Assembly: GCA_025449515.1 (NCBI GenBank)
Contig: JANWJI010000197.1
Span: forward strand, 1 to 13,710
Source: Nitrososphaeraceae archaeon
Lineage (GTDB): Archaea > Thermoproteota > Nitrososphaeria > Nitrososphaerales > Nitrososphaeraceae
Direction: 5' to 3'
DNA: 13,710 nt
Shown: piece by piece, positions 6,213 to 13,050 of the stretch
Layout: each line of letters opens with the position of its first letter
Numbering within the stretch: position 1 is the first letter of the stretch
Notes under the pieces: model-generated
Databases searched by the model: none
Seen by the model: the letters and a program-made list of their open reading frames with translations, nothing else
What the model was told of the DNA's origin: nothing
Position numbers and translations under genes: made by a program

Positions 6213-7382
6213 GTGCATACCCTACCTTCTTTATTGAGCTCTTACGATCCTGGCTCTAAAAACAATGAAGTACGTAAAATACAGTTTACTGGTAGATCTA
6301 CTTACATTTTATCACTACCAAAAAAATGGTTAACTGAAATGCATCTAAAGGCTGGAGATCCAGTAGTAATTATTCGCGAGGCAAACAATTCATTATCCAT
6401 ACTACCAGAACCCAGGAGAGGGAGGACGTCGGCATCTGGCGGTTCTTCTGACGAAGTTACTGCTATAGTACTTCAAAATGAAGACTCGGCATCTTTAAAA
6501 CGTAAAGTTGTTTCTATATATCTAGCTGGTTATAGTGTCATTCACTTGAAATCAAAAGTAGGAAGAATTAATCCAGTTCAGAGGGATGCTATTAGGGAAG
6601 TTATTCGTAGAAACCTGGTTGGAACGGAAATAATTGCTGATGCCTCGGATATTATCACTATTCAGATTTTAATCAGTATCCCAGAGCTATCTGTCAATAC
6701 AGCAGTTAGAAGGATGTTTCTGATAGCTGCCTCGATGCATAGAGATGCGCTATCTTCCTTAGCTGAATTGAATTATGAAATAGCACAAGGGGTCATAAAA
6801 TCAGACGATGAAGTTGATAGATTCAGTCTATATATTCTAAGAAATCTAGTCATAGCATCACAAAACGAACGAATACTTCGAGAAATAGGCCTGAGGAAAC
6901 CCTCTGATTGTCTAAGTTACAGAGTCACCGTAAAGAGCATTGAGAGAATCGCAGATCACGCATATGGAATTGCCGATAGCTGCCTCAAGATCAAGGAAAA
7001 AATACCGATAGAGATATTTCGTAAAATAGAGAAAATGAGTGAGATATCGCTAAATGCTCTAAATGATGCAGTCGAAGCTTTTTTGCGAAGAGATTATACA
7101 CTTGCGGATAGGACTGTAGACAGAGCAAAAAGTTTGCGCTCATTGGAAAACGACATAATCTTATTGTTGGACAAAGAAGAAGAGAAAAAGACTATTCGCA
7201 ATCCTCTGAGCAATATTAATATCAGACTTATATTAGAAGATATAAGACGTACCGCTGAACATTCGAGTGATATTGCAGAAGCTGCTATGAATCAGACAAT
7301 AGACGAAATTATCGAAAAGAGCTCGGCTTCATCAGCTTTGCCAGTGTTAGAAGAAGTATCTAATAATATTCCTACTATGTAA
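6213..7382 (+). CDS. AbrB/SpoVT-PhoU fusion, phosphate-uptake regulator
   Basis: This is a 389-residue archaeal PhoU-family protein. Residues about 20-66 form an AbrB/MazE-like swapped-hairpin domain (VRKIQFTGRSTYILSLPKKW, then LKAGDPVVIIRE), a DNA-binding fold fused to PhoU in many archaea. Two PhoU helical bundles follow, roughly residues 165-255 and 270-370. They contain the signature helices ERIADHAYGIADS and RRTAEHSSDIAEAAMN, and the acidic DDEVDRF motif used for metal binding. PhoU proteins lower phosphate uptake when phosphate is plentiful; in bacteria they act through the PstSCAB transporter and PhoR, while the AbrB fusion suggests direct promoter binding in archaea. No pst genes lie beside it. 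The start is GTG at 6213, with a palindromic TATA region upstream. Function as a phosphate regulator is by family; its targets are unknown. Confidence 0.92.
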   Translation: MHTLPSLLSSYDPGSKNNEVRKIQFTGRSTYILSLPKKWLTEMHLKAGDPVVIIREANNSLSILPEPRRGRTSASGGSSDEVTAIVLQNEDSASLKRKVVSIYLAGYSVIHLKSKVGRINPVQRDAIREVIRRNLVGTEIIADASDIITIQILISIPELSVNTAVRRMFLIAASMHRDALSSLAELNYEIAQGVIKSDDEVDRFSLYILRNLVIASQNERILREIGLRKPSDCLSYRVTVKSIERIADHAYGIADSCLKIKEKIPIEIFRKIEKMSEISLNALNDAVEAFLRRDYTLADRTVDRAKSLRSLENDIILLLDKEEEKKTIRNPLSNINIRLILEDIRRTAEHSSDIAEAAMNQTIDEIIEKSSASSALPVLEEVSNNIPTM

Positions 7383-7734
7383 AGGATCAGCACATAGGTT
7401 GAATAGCTAATCTTATCTGAAAATAAGATCAATCGTCGTGACTTTGGTTATATTTTTAACTAAAATACCTATATACTGAACAATTTTTGTAGAATCATAT
7501 TCAAGCTAAATCGCTTATATGTATTGGTTGTTCTTCATGCCTCTTGAGGGAGAGGCTACTTATAATGGAATATGATCACCACTCAGATTTTTGCGACAGC
7601 CACGGTATTTTTTCATAGTAACAAACGATAGCCCAATTGATTTAAGAACAGCAGTTAGGGCAATAATAATAATAATAAGAGAAAATGTAAAAGCAAAAAA
7701 AGAATTCTAATAAGTCTTTATATCTATAACCGTT
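7383..7734. other. Spacer between the PhoU-like and XPB genes
   Basis: No gene is seen. It holds a hairpin at 7539-7556, a six-copy AAT/ATA microsatellite at about 7661-7678, and the promoter of the helicase. A TATA-like TCTAATAA at about 7706-7713 would place transcription at the GTG start itself (leaderless). Confidence 0.45.
7539..7556. repeat. Small perfect hairpin in a spacer
   Basis: GCCTCT (7539-7544) and AGAGGC (7551-7556) are perfect complements around TGAGGG. This is GC-rich against a very AT-rich spacer and is followed by TACTTATAATGG. It could be an RNA element or part of a small RNA. There is no T run directly behind it, so it is not an obvious terminator. Confidence 0.35.
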
Positions 7735-9150
7735 GTGCTCAAAATTACACTAAAATACGACAGTGGTACAATATTAATCTCTGGCATAAGCCATATCCCA
7801 TTTTCCACATTCGATTCTAGGTCTGGTGTTTTTAGGGCACAGGCCTTGTATTATCAAAATATTATAGATTATTTAACACAGAGTGAATTATCTTACGAAG
7901 ATAGAGTCCTAGACCTAATTCCATCACCGCAAATATTAATGAACCCTAATTTAACTCATCACAATCGCATATTTCTCAGAGACTACCAAACACATGCACT
8001 CAGCAGTTGGGATAAAGCAAATAAGAGAGGCTGCATAGTTTTGCCAACTGGGTCAGGTAAAACAGTTATCGGAGTAAAGGCTATAGAAAAGGTAAATGCT
8101 TCATCACTTGTAGTAGTACCCACGATCGATCTAATGGATCAATGGACCTCAGTACTTACAAAATTTTTTTCTCATTCTGAGGCAATTAAAATTGGAAATC
8201 TAGGTGGAGGATCAGACGATATTCAAGCGATAACGGTTTCGACTTATGATTCAGCATATTTAAGGGCGTCCCACGTGGGTAACAGATTTGCTTTAGTGAT
8301 ATTTGATGAAGTCCATCATTTGGCTGCACCCGGTTACAGATCAATAGCTGAACAATTTGCTTCTCCGTTTCGTTTGGGGCTAACTGCCACGATCGAAAGA
8401 GAAGACGATTTGCACAAGGATTTACCGAGACTTGTTGGTGGTGTAGTATATGAGGCTCATCCTAGAGATCTCGCAAAAAATAGACATCTAGCTTTGTATG
8501 AAATTGAAAGAAGAGAGGTAAATATGCTACCTGAGGAGATTGAAGAATATAACAAATGGATTGGCATTTATCGAATTGGACTAAAAAGAGTAGGATTACG
8601 GATGGCATATGCTGGTGCGTTTCAAAGACTAATAATGATGTCTGGCAGAAACAAAGTTGCCAGAGAGGCTGTCCTAGCTAGGGGCAGGGCCATTGATATT
8701 GCATTAAATAGCAGATCGAAACTAGAAGAATTAAGAAAGATATTAGGTGAAAATCAAGGTCGTAAGACAATTATATTCACTCAGCACAACAAGTTAGTGT
8801 ATGATATATCAGATAAGTTTTTGATACCGTTTATTACTCACAAGTCAAGCAAATATGAGAGACAAGATGCTTTGTCTGGATTTAAGGATGGGAGATATAA
8901 AGCCATCGTCACATCCAAGGTCTTGGATGAAGGAGTCGATGTTCCAGACGCTGAAGTTGGGATCATCGTCAGCGGAACTGGTAGCAGTAGAGAATTTATC
9001 CAAAGACTTGGAAGATTACTCCGGCCAAAAGCTGATTCTAACACTAAGGCGACGTTAATAGAAATTATTTCAGCTGGTACGCGTGAAATAGGAACCAGTA
9101 TTAAAAGGAAGAGAGCCTTTTTTAAAGATATTAATAATGGTAATAAGTAA
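7735..9150 (+). CDS. xpb: XPB/Rad25-type DNA helicase (SF2)
   Basis: This 471-residue superfamily 2 helicase has the archaeal XPB layout. An N-terminal damage-recognition-like domain (about 1-75) leads to RDYQTHAL (Q-motif-like). Walker A is LPTGSGKT at 103-110. The DEVH box is at 191-194. LTATIE at 216-221 is followed directly by the XPB-specific RED triad at 222-224. A thumb-like helical insert lies at about 264-305. Helicase domain 2 holds TSKVLDEGVDVPDAE (393-407) and motif VI QRLGRLLRP (423-431). In eukaryotes XPB is the TFIIH translocase for promoter opening and nucleotide excision repair. In many archaea it pairs with the nuclease Bax1, which I do not see in this window. The start is GTG at 7735. 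The length is normal for archaeal XPB and all motifs are intact, so it should be active. Confidence 0.96.
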   Translation: MLKITLKYDSGTILISGISHIPFSTFDSRSGVFRAQALYYQNIIDYLTQSELSYEDRVLDLIPSPQILMNPNLTHHNRIFLRDYQTHALSSWDKANKRGCIVLPTGSGKTVIGVKAIEKVNASSLVVVPTIDLMDQWTSVLTKFFSHSEAIKIGNLGGGSDDIQAITVSTYDSAYLRASHVGNRFALVIFDEVHHLAAPGYRSIAEQFASPFRLGLTATIEREDDLHKDLPRLVGGVVYEAHPRDLAKNRHLALYEIERREVNMLPEEIEEYNKWIGIYRIGLKRVGLRMAYAGAFQRLIMMSGRNKVAREAVLARGRAIDIALNSRSKLEELRKILGENQGRKTIIFTQHNKLVYDISDKFLIPFITHKSSKYERQDALSGFKDGRYKAIVTSKVLDEGVDVPDAEVGIIVSGTGSSREFIQRLGRLLRPKADSNTKATLIEIISAGTREIGTSIKRKRAFFKDINNGNK

Positions 9151-9153
9151 TTC

Positions 9154-9231
9154 CGAAAATTAGGCTTAATTTTTCATCTGCTATTATATCCAAGATGTTT
9201 GAGAATCTGGGGAGTTTACGAAAATTAGGCT
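9154..9231. repeat. 13-bp direct repeat downstream of XPB
   Basis: CGAAAATTAGGCT occurs at 9154-9166 and again at 9219-9231, 65 bp apart, right after the helicase stop codon. The first copy is followed by a T-rich run (TTAATTTTT) that may terminate the helicase transcript. The repeat has no recognised role. Confidence 0.6.
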
Positions 9232-9286
9232 CAGTCTGTCAAAAGTTCTTCATATAATTCTGTTACTATCTATTTTACGTAAGCTG

Positions 9287-9541
9287 TCAAGAACCAAAAG
9301 ATGTATTTTGATTTGTGCTATAATAGATGATATTAATATCATTCAATTTAGAATACATAGCATACTTGCGATCGTAAGCCATATGATTTGAAGCCTTGTT
9401 CAACAAATTTGTTACAATATTACTTGTCTGGTCTAAAAAAGGCGATATTACTTTGTGATTCCAGAATATAATCAGCAGGAACGCAGCCATACTGACTCGG
9501 ATGCCGTCAATTAGTGATCCCAGTAGTAGGACTATTAACAT
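9287..9541 (-). CDS. Putative small one-TM protein, partner of the next gene
   Basis: This 84-codon frame starts at ATG 9541 and overlaps the end of the upstream mini-protein gene by about 35 nt in another frame. It encodes a hydrophobic segment (about residues 1-26, including AAFLLIIFW), then an amphipathic helix VISPFLDQTSNIVTNLLNKA and a polar, tyrosine- and asparagine-rich tail. The layout (TM helix, aromatic residue, then amphipathic helix) echoes the upstream gene and suggests a diverged tandem copy or a coupled pair. Codon use is unremarkable and the tail looks less protein-like, so it may end functionally earlier or be fortuitous. No family is recognised. Confidence 0.35.
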   Translation of the reverse strand: MLIVLLLGSLIDGIRVSMAAFLLIIFWNHKVISPFLDQTSNIVTNLLNKASNHMAYDRKYAMYSKLNDINIIYYSTNQNTSFGS

Positions 9542-9698
9542 ATTTTTTCGCTTGGTCTGTCAAATTCTTTACTAACGGTTGACCTACATTAATCACTTTT
9601 TCAAACCCACTAAGCACCCCAGAGGAAAATATTTTCCATCCCAACCCGACAATTGCTAAAACGACTACAACCAACAAAACAATACTAAATAGACCCAC
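9507..9698 (-). CDS. Small membrane-anchored protein, 63 residues
   Basis: A single strong N-terminal transmembrane helix (residues about 3-24, LFSIVLLVVVVLAIVGLGW) is followed by an amphipathic helix and the motif PLVKNLTDQAKKYV. Short proteins of this shape recur in thaumarchaeal genomes as I recall them; their role is not known. The topology is probably N-out with the amphipathic part on the inner or outer membrane face. The GTG start at 9698 is supported by TATA-like CTTTAAGG at 9728-9721, about 26 bp upstream, which predicts a leaderless mRNA. It overlaps a second small hydrophobic ORF at its 3' end, so the two may be translated together. Confidence 0.7.
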   Translation of the reverse strand: MGLFSIVLLVVVVLAIVGLGWKIFSSGVLSGFEKVINVGQPLVKNLTDQAKKYVNSPTTGITN

Positions 9699-9948
9699 AA
9701 CTATATACTAAAAGACATACCCTTAAAGGTGAAGAAATCCAAATCTGTGAATTTGTACTATAAAAATGTTCTCAGAAATTAAATCTGTCGATGATGGTAA
9801 TAAGTAATAAGATGTAATCCATCCTGATCAAGTTCTTGAATATGTACATTATACCTTCGCAAGGATAGGACAAATTCGGATCATGATTTAGGAGGCTCAT
9901 GTCATATCTCTGATTTGCAAACTCCCCATGCAACCGACTTAGTTTAAT
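9699..9948. other. Spacer with short repeated words
   Basis: No gene is seen. ATGGTAATAAGTAAT at 9794-9808 is an exact copy of the bases at the end of the helicase gene (9137-9151). AAACTCCCCA at 9919-9928 is the inverse of TGGGGAGTTT at 9208-9217. These bracket the two mini-protein genes. Confidence 0.4.
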
Positions 9949-10410
9949 CTATTTTCTTATTCTGTGTAGATTACTGTGCGACACTATCACAAGCTTGTCA
10001 TCATGTAATCGCTTAATCTGAACATCAATCGATAATATGCCGTAAGTATCAGTGCTATGTCCTTCTCTTTTGTCTGAGACACGATATTCAACCTCAAGCT
10101 CATCTCCGACATAAACTTCTCCTAGAAATCATGTATTCCGATTAATCCATTTGGCGTCTCCGTCCATTCCATAAAGTAACATAACGTTATTAGAAAATAC
10201 GCCCAGTTGCGTCATCTCACCTTCGGCACGTGCAAGTATGGCTCTACCGGGCAAAAGAGTTCCTTTGATTCCTTCTTTTTCTGCTAATTTTGGATTTTCA
10301 TGTAAAATGTTTTTTACCTTTGAAAATGCAAGGTATTGTCTAAATTCTTCCTCATTGATTAGGATTTTCGATTTAAATGATTGACCTACTTTAAACTCAT
10401 CAAATTTCAA
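9949..10410 (-). pseudogene. MaoC-like hotdog protein interrupted by an in-frame TGA
   Basis: Ignoring one TGA at 10129-10131, the frame from TTG 10410 to TAG 9949-9951 encodes 153 residues with a typical MaoC/hotdog profile. It shows FDEFKVGQSFKSK at the start, the hot-dog helix with LHENPKLAEKEGIKG, LPGRAILARAEGE, then after the TGA FLGEVYVGDELEVEYRV, YGILSIDVQIKRL and a final strand. MaoC hydratases act on enoyl-CoA using an Asp/His pair in SGDxNPxHxD; here H37 is kept but the Asp position is V32, so even the intact form would probably not hydrate enoyl-CoA. The TGA replaces residue 94, most simply CGA (Arg) to TGA. Both halves look equally well preserved, so the loss is recent, or the stop is read through. 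TATA-like AATATTTATAGAA lies at 10450-10438. Confidence 0.8.
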
Positions 10411-10449
10411 ATCTAACCTTAGAATTAAAGATAAGGTTCTATAAATATT

Positions 10450-11130
10450 TCAACGTGGAACTAATGGCTCTTCGTATAATAACCTTTTCGATAATCTCTC
10501 TATTGTGCATATCTACCAATAAGCTCAACCAATTAATGACATGCTGTAGCTTACAATCATTGTCTTTCCTACAAGGGAAATAATCATCAAAACATTCGGT
10601 TCTATCTTTTATGTACTGTATCTTTTTTCTATGAAGCTTTTTTCGATGGAGGAATGATTATGATGTTGAATGTTTAGGAATCTACATGCTTGTGGATACC
10701 ACGTACCACCATCTGTTGAAATATTGTGTATTCCGTATCTTCTGATTAGGCACTGGATATACTGTTCAGCCACAAGCATATTTCTTTCAATGGAGATACG
10801 TGTACAAGATTGTCAATCGGTTGGCTCAATAGCAACCCATAACCATACATAGTCACCGCCTACTTTAATCAACGTTTCATCTATGATAAATTCAGATAGC
10901 TTGCATCTCTTTTGTTTGCAATATCTTCTTTGGCTTGGAAGATTTGAATCACTCCATTACGAAACCGTGATAAAATGAAAGACGATGCAACAGCACAACT
11001 ATCAGATCAGTTGTATCTTTATCAGCTAGGTTGCAATAGATTGAGAAGACAAATATAAGCATCTCCACTTAACCAGAAGCCTGTAAATTCTTAAAATAAA
11101 GGGCATTATTCTCGGCTACAGTAACTCGGT
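10450..11130 (-). pseudogene. DDE transposase remnant (IS6/IS240-like)
   Basis: Minus-strand frames from about 10920 down to 10456 spell a DDE core: KRCKLSEFIIDETLIKVGGD (first D), YVWLWVAIEPTD, then TGA (10822 region), RISIERNMLVAEQYIQCLIR, then STDGGTWYPQACRFL (second D), a segment ending in SFIEK (catalytic E), and after a frameshift near 10620 IQYIKDRTECFDDYFPCRKD and LQHVINWLSLLVDMHNREI. The part nearer 11130 is also open only in pieces, for example DTTDLIVVLLHRLSFYHGF. At least one nonsense codon and one or more frameshifts make it dead. I did not find terminal inverted repeats. The IS6-like label rests on IDETLIKVGG and DGGTWYP; a related archaeal DDE group is possible. Confidence 0.75.
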
Positions 11131-11132
11131 TA

Positions 11133-11348
11133 TTATTTGATTTGATTAGTTGGTTGGTTCTTACCCTTCAATTTTTTGCGGCTTATTGACCGCAATAACG
11201 CTAGGTCATTTTCTCTTGCTAACAGAAAATCACAGTATTCATCTACTGTCATACCATACTCATGCGCGCCTTTTGCTAACCGATCCCATAGTCCTAGGTT
11301 TACTAGCTTTATAGGTACATCGATACCAACGGCTCGGCCTGCAACCAT
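11133..11348 (-). CDS. Small RHH-like protein, second gene of a two-gene cassette
   Basis: This is a 71-residue protein beginning MVAGRAVGIDVPIKLVNLGL. The stretch VPIKLVN reads as a beta strand, DRLAKGAHEYG as helix one and TVDEYCDFLLARENDLALL as helix two. This is the ribbon-helix-helix pattern, followed by a basic tail (RKKLKGKNQ). It is a guess from pattern; no family match is claimed. Its ATG directly follows the TAA of the upstream gene with no spacer (TAAATG), so the two must be cotranscribed and probably translated by re-initiation. Small DNA-binding proteins in such tight pairs often act as antitoxins or autoregulators. A dead transposase begins just beyond its 3' end. Confidence 0.65.
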   Translation of the reverse strand: MVAGRAVGIDVPIKLVNLGLWDRLAKGAHEYGMTVDEYCDFLLARENDLALLRSISRKKLKGKNQPTNQIK

Positions 11349-11618
11349 TTAATTTAGGCACCAACCCTGTTGTTTGACTCTATTGCTTTCTGTCTTAACT
11401 CTGAGAGTTTGATGGTGATGAAAAATTATCGACATGAATATTGGCTGTATTCGTATCGGACTTGCAGCATAGGAGCATGCTGAATTGTATAGAGATGCAG
11501 TATCAAACATTCTATCGAAAACCTTCATATCTGATTTATCTAGACGGCTTCTGAACTCCTTCCACTCCCTGTATTCATCGACTGATGCTAGTCTAAAAGA
11601 TGGAATTGTTCTACCCAT
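11349..11618 (-). CDS. MGRT/PSFR-family small archaeal protein
   Basis: I choose ATG 11618 rather than the longer frame from 11720. From this start the protein opens MGRTIPSFRLASVDEYREW, matching a recalled archaeal family of small helical proteins that begin MGRTxPSxR (listed, I believe, as DUF8156; the name is uncertain). TATA-like CCGTATAATTG at 11651-11641 lies 28 bp before this ATG, and the upstream residues resemble no homologue. At 89 residues the gene has the conserved pattern WKEFRSRLDKSDMKVFDRMF, then SACSYAASPIRIQPIFMSII. Members of this family are of unknown function; the abundant conserved polar helices suggest a partner-binding or nucleic-acid role. The stop codon abuts the next gene's ATG, forming a two-gene cassette. 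Confidence 0.8.
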   Translation of the reverse strand: MGRTIPSFRLASVDEYREWKEFRSRLDKSDMKVFDRMFDTASLYNSACSYAASPIRIQPIFMSIIFHHHQTLRVKTESNRVKQQGWCLN

Positions 11619-11640
11619 AAATACATCCTGTGGCGGCAAG

Positions 11641-11651
11641 CAATTATACGG
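11641..11651 (-). promoter_or_regulatory. TATA box of the two-gene cassette
   Basis: CCGTATAATTG on the minus strand is centred about 28 bp upstream of ATG 11618. This predicts a leaderless transcript starting at or next to that codon and supports the shorter start over 11720. Confidence 0.5.
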
Positions 11652-11797
11652 TAAGGTACATGTTAGAGAGGGACCGTCTAGCCGTTGACTAATAGCTGAG
11701 AAGATGATGTAAAAACGCATCAGTATATGATGTGATATTTTATTTTCAGTATCCCAATCCTAAAATGGATTAAATAGAATTTCCTGATGCTGGATTG

Positions 11798-12098
11798 TTG
11801 TCATTGTCATTGCTTTTGCTAGATTTGTCATTGTGCATGGATTTCATAAATATGAACTCTTAATCTCTTTTTATTATCAAAAATAATATCACAAATTTCC
11901 CACTTACACCTATAATCACCTGGATAACTAAATCGTTTTTCTCGATTCGGAAGTATCAAAGCATATTAACAAATGAATTTAAATGAATCTAATTTACAAA
12001 TAAAAGTAATAAATCTCAGTTATCATTCTGTTGTGCCTTTGCTGTTGTTGTCATTGGCTGTTGTTGTCATTGGCTGTCGTTGTTTTTACTAGATTTGC
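11798..12098. repeat. Tandem and dispersed repeats behind two small genes
   Basis: A 16-bp unit GCTGTTGTTGTCATTG is repeated at 12041-12056 and 12057-12072, with a partial third copy from 12073. The segment TTTTGCTAGATTTG near 11814-11827 recurs with one change near 12084-12097, each flanked by TTGTCATTG-type words. One copy lies just behind the C2H2 mini-gene and the other covers the end of the TM-peptide gene, so the two gene ends share a duplicated tail. Confidence 0.7.
11828..11959 (-). CDS. One-finger C2H2 zinc-finger mini-protein
   Basis: A 43-residue ORF starts at TTG 11959 and ends at TGA 11828-11830. It reads MILPNREKRFSYPGDYRC, and the finger is C18-x4-C23-x12-H36-x4-H41 with hydrophobic positions F27, L33 and V35 in the correct places for a C2H2 fold. 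The finger fills the whole C-terminal half, so the protein is a single finger plus a short basic arm. Thaumarchaea encode many such mini-proteins, and they are thought to bind nucleic acid or protein partners. A TATA-like ATTTAAATTC about 21-26 bp upstream (11985-11975) predicts a leaderless mRNA, which supports the TTG start. A gene finder with a 60-residue cut-off would miss it. A second edge-truncated C2H2 gene lies at the other end of the window. Confidence 0.65.
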   Translation of the reverse strand: MILPNREKRFSYPGDYRCKWEICDIIFDNKKRLRVHIYEIHAQ

Positions 12099-12210
12099 CT
12101 TTGCCTTTGGCATTTACATAAACTATCGTTGCGCTGGTTGCTGCGAAGTAAGGCAGTAATATCAATACTACCACTTCAATGGGAACAGTTATGAGCGTAA
12201 TTTCAGTCAT
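12067..12210 (-). CDS. 47-residue single-TM peptide with basic tail
   Basis: ATG 12210 to TGA 12067-12069 encodes MTEITLITVPIEVVVLILL, continuing as a transmembrane helix to about residue 32, followed by the lysine- and serine-rich tail NAKGKGKSSKNNDSQ. The basic tail after the helix predicts N-out, C-in orientation by the positive-inside rule. AGGA lies upstream, and the gene begins 15 nt after the stop of the 76-residue gene, so the two are probably an operon. Its last codons fall in the 16-bp repeat. Reading past the stop in frame gives QQQPMTTTAKAQQ and another stop, so the tail may once have been longer. No family is recognised; it is too short for standard gene tracks. Confidence 0.55.
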   Translation of the reverse strand: MTEITLITVPIEVVVLILLPYFAATSATIVYVNAKGKGKSSKNNDSQ

Positions 12211-12225
12211 CTCTTCATTTTTATC

Positions 12226-12456
12226 CTAATTTTCTACCTGCAATGGACTATCAATAGACACAAAATCTTTCTCATCAATCTCGATCTCTCCAAAAATCCC
12301 AGGATAATTAGCGCCATTGTAGTTGTATATGTCAATCACATTTTCGGCTTTTCTTAAAGCATTTCCTTTCAGTATGCCCATTATACCATTGTCGAGTCTA
12401 TATGCTACAATCTGATAATTGTAATCAACGTCTAGATCAACCCAGATCTTGGGCAC
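12226..12456 (-). CDS. Small beta-rich hypothetical protein, 76 residues
   Basis: It starts at GTG 12456 (MPKIWVDLDVDYNYQIVAYR) and ends at TAG. An in-frame TAG lies four codons upstream, so no earlier ATG is possible. The composition is acidic and aromatic, with alternating hydrophobic residues (YQIVAYRL, GEIEIDEKDFVSI) that suggest a small beta barrel or ubiquitin-like fold; there is no cysteine cluster, signal peptide or membrane helix. I do not recognise the family. It is followed after 15 nt by the TM-peptide gene, with which it likely forms an operon. Confidence 0.6.
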   Translation of the reverse strand: MPKIWVDLDVDYNYQIVAYRLDNGIMGILKGNALRKAENVIDIYNYNGANYPGIFGEIEIDEKDFVSIDSPLQVEN

Positions 12457-12520
12457 TGTTACTATCTATGGGCAGCGTATCTATTGTACTTTTCTATCTA
12501 TTTGCATTTGCCGCGCCACC

Positions 12521-12536
12521 AGTTAGTTAGTTAGTT
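12521..12536. repeat. AGTT tetranucleotide microsatellite
   Basis: Four perfect copies of AGTT lie between the 76-residue gene and the secreted-protein gene. This is a typical slippage-prone tract. It lies about 70 bp upstream of the GTG at 12456 on the minus strand, so copy number could shift promoter spacing; that is inference. Confidence 0.8.
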
Positions 12537-12555
12537 ATCTCTTAGCCAGATAAGT

Positions 12556-13050
12556 CTAGTGAGGCGGAGATGTAGGTATAGTAGACGAAGTCAAAGGTTC
12601 CTGTTGTTTCAATGCTGATATCAAGTTCTGAATCTGAGGTACAACTTCTCTATTTGCTGCTTCTGGGCCAAATACCGCTATTACTTTTGCTTGTAGTTTA
12701 TTAAGTTCCTTGATTGCGGCCTCTAATTGGTCTGTTTTGAGTAGTTGTGCTATATGAGTAGTATCAAATATCCCTCTCGGCTTTTGCATCATCGCCTTGG
12801 ATTCTGACTTGATGAGTCTCTGAATGGCGTTATCGATACCTTCAAGAAGGACCAGTCTGGATTGTCTTATGTCATTTATCGTCAATTCTTGTTCCTTTGG
12901 CATTTTGGATGTCTGCGCTTTTACAGAACCAATAAGGTGAGAAGATGATGACATAGGTATAATGGCGGATGTCAATATCAAAAGAGTCGTTAGTATAGCC
13001 ACAGTCTGACCTGTCAACTTGATCTTGATTCTTTTTGATCCTTTATCCAT
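12556..13050 (-). CDS. Secreted helical protein with signal peptide
   Basis: This is a 164-residue exported protein. The N-terminus is basic (KGSKRIKIK), followed by a hydrophobic core at about residues 13-32 (TVAILTTLLILTSAIIPM) and a likely cleavage after VKA at about residue 45. The mature part is almost wholly helical: INDIRQSRLVLLEGIDNAIQ, then QLEAAIKELNKLQAKVIAVFGPEA and a final helix QIQNLISALKQQ, ending in a Ser/Thr/Pro tail. Paired helices with regular Leu and charged residues point to a small extracellular bundle or coiled coil. I recall similar uncharacterised secreted proteins in Nitrososphaera relatives. The ATG start at 13050 is well placed for the signal peptide. AT-rich promoter-like sequence lies 25-50 bp upstream. 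Confidence 0.75.
   Translation of the reverse strand: MDKGSKRIKIKLTGQTVAILTTLLILTSAIIPMSSSSHLIGSVKAQTSKMPKEQELTINDIRQSRLVLLEGIDNAIQRLIKSESKAMMQKPRGIFDTTHIAQLLKTDQLEAAIKELNKLQAKVIAVFGPEAANREVVPQIQNLISALKQQEPLTSSTIPTSPPH

Noticed and set aside
8838..9058. Two frames (67 and 68 codons) inside the XPB gene
   Set aside because: Out-of-frame shadows of helicase motifs V and VI.
10129..10131. TGA as selenocysteine
   Set aside because: I see no SECIS-like structure, thaumarchaea are not known for selenocysteine, and the position is not a catalytic Cys site; Arg to stop is simpler.
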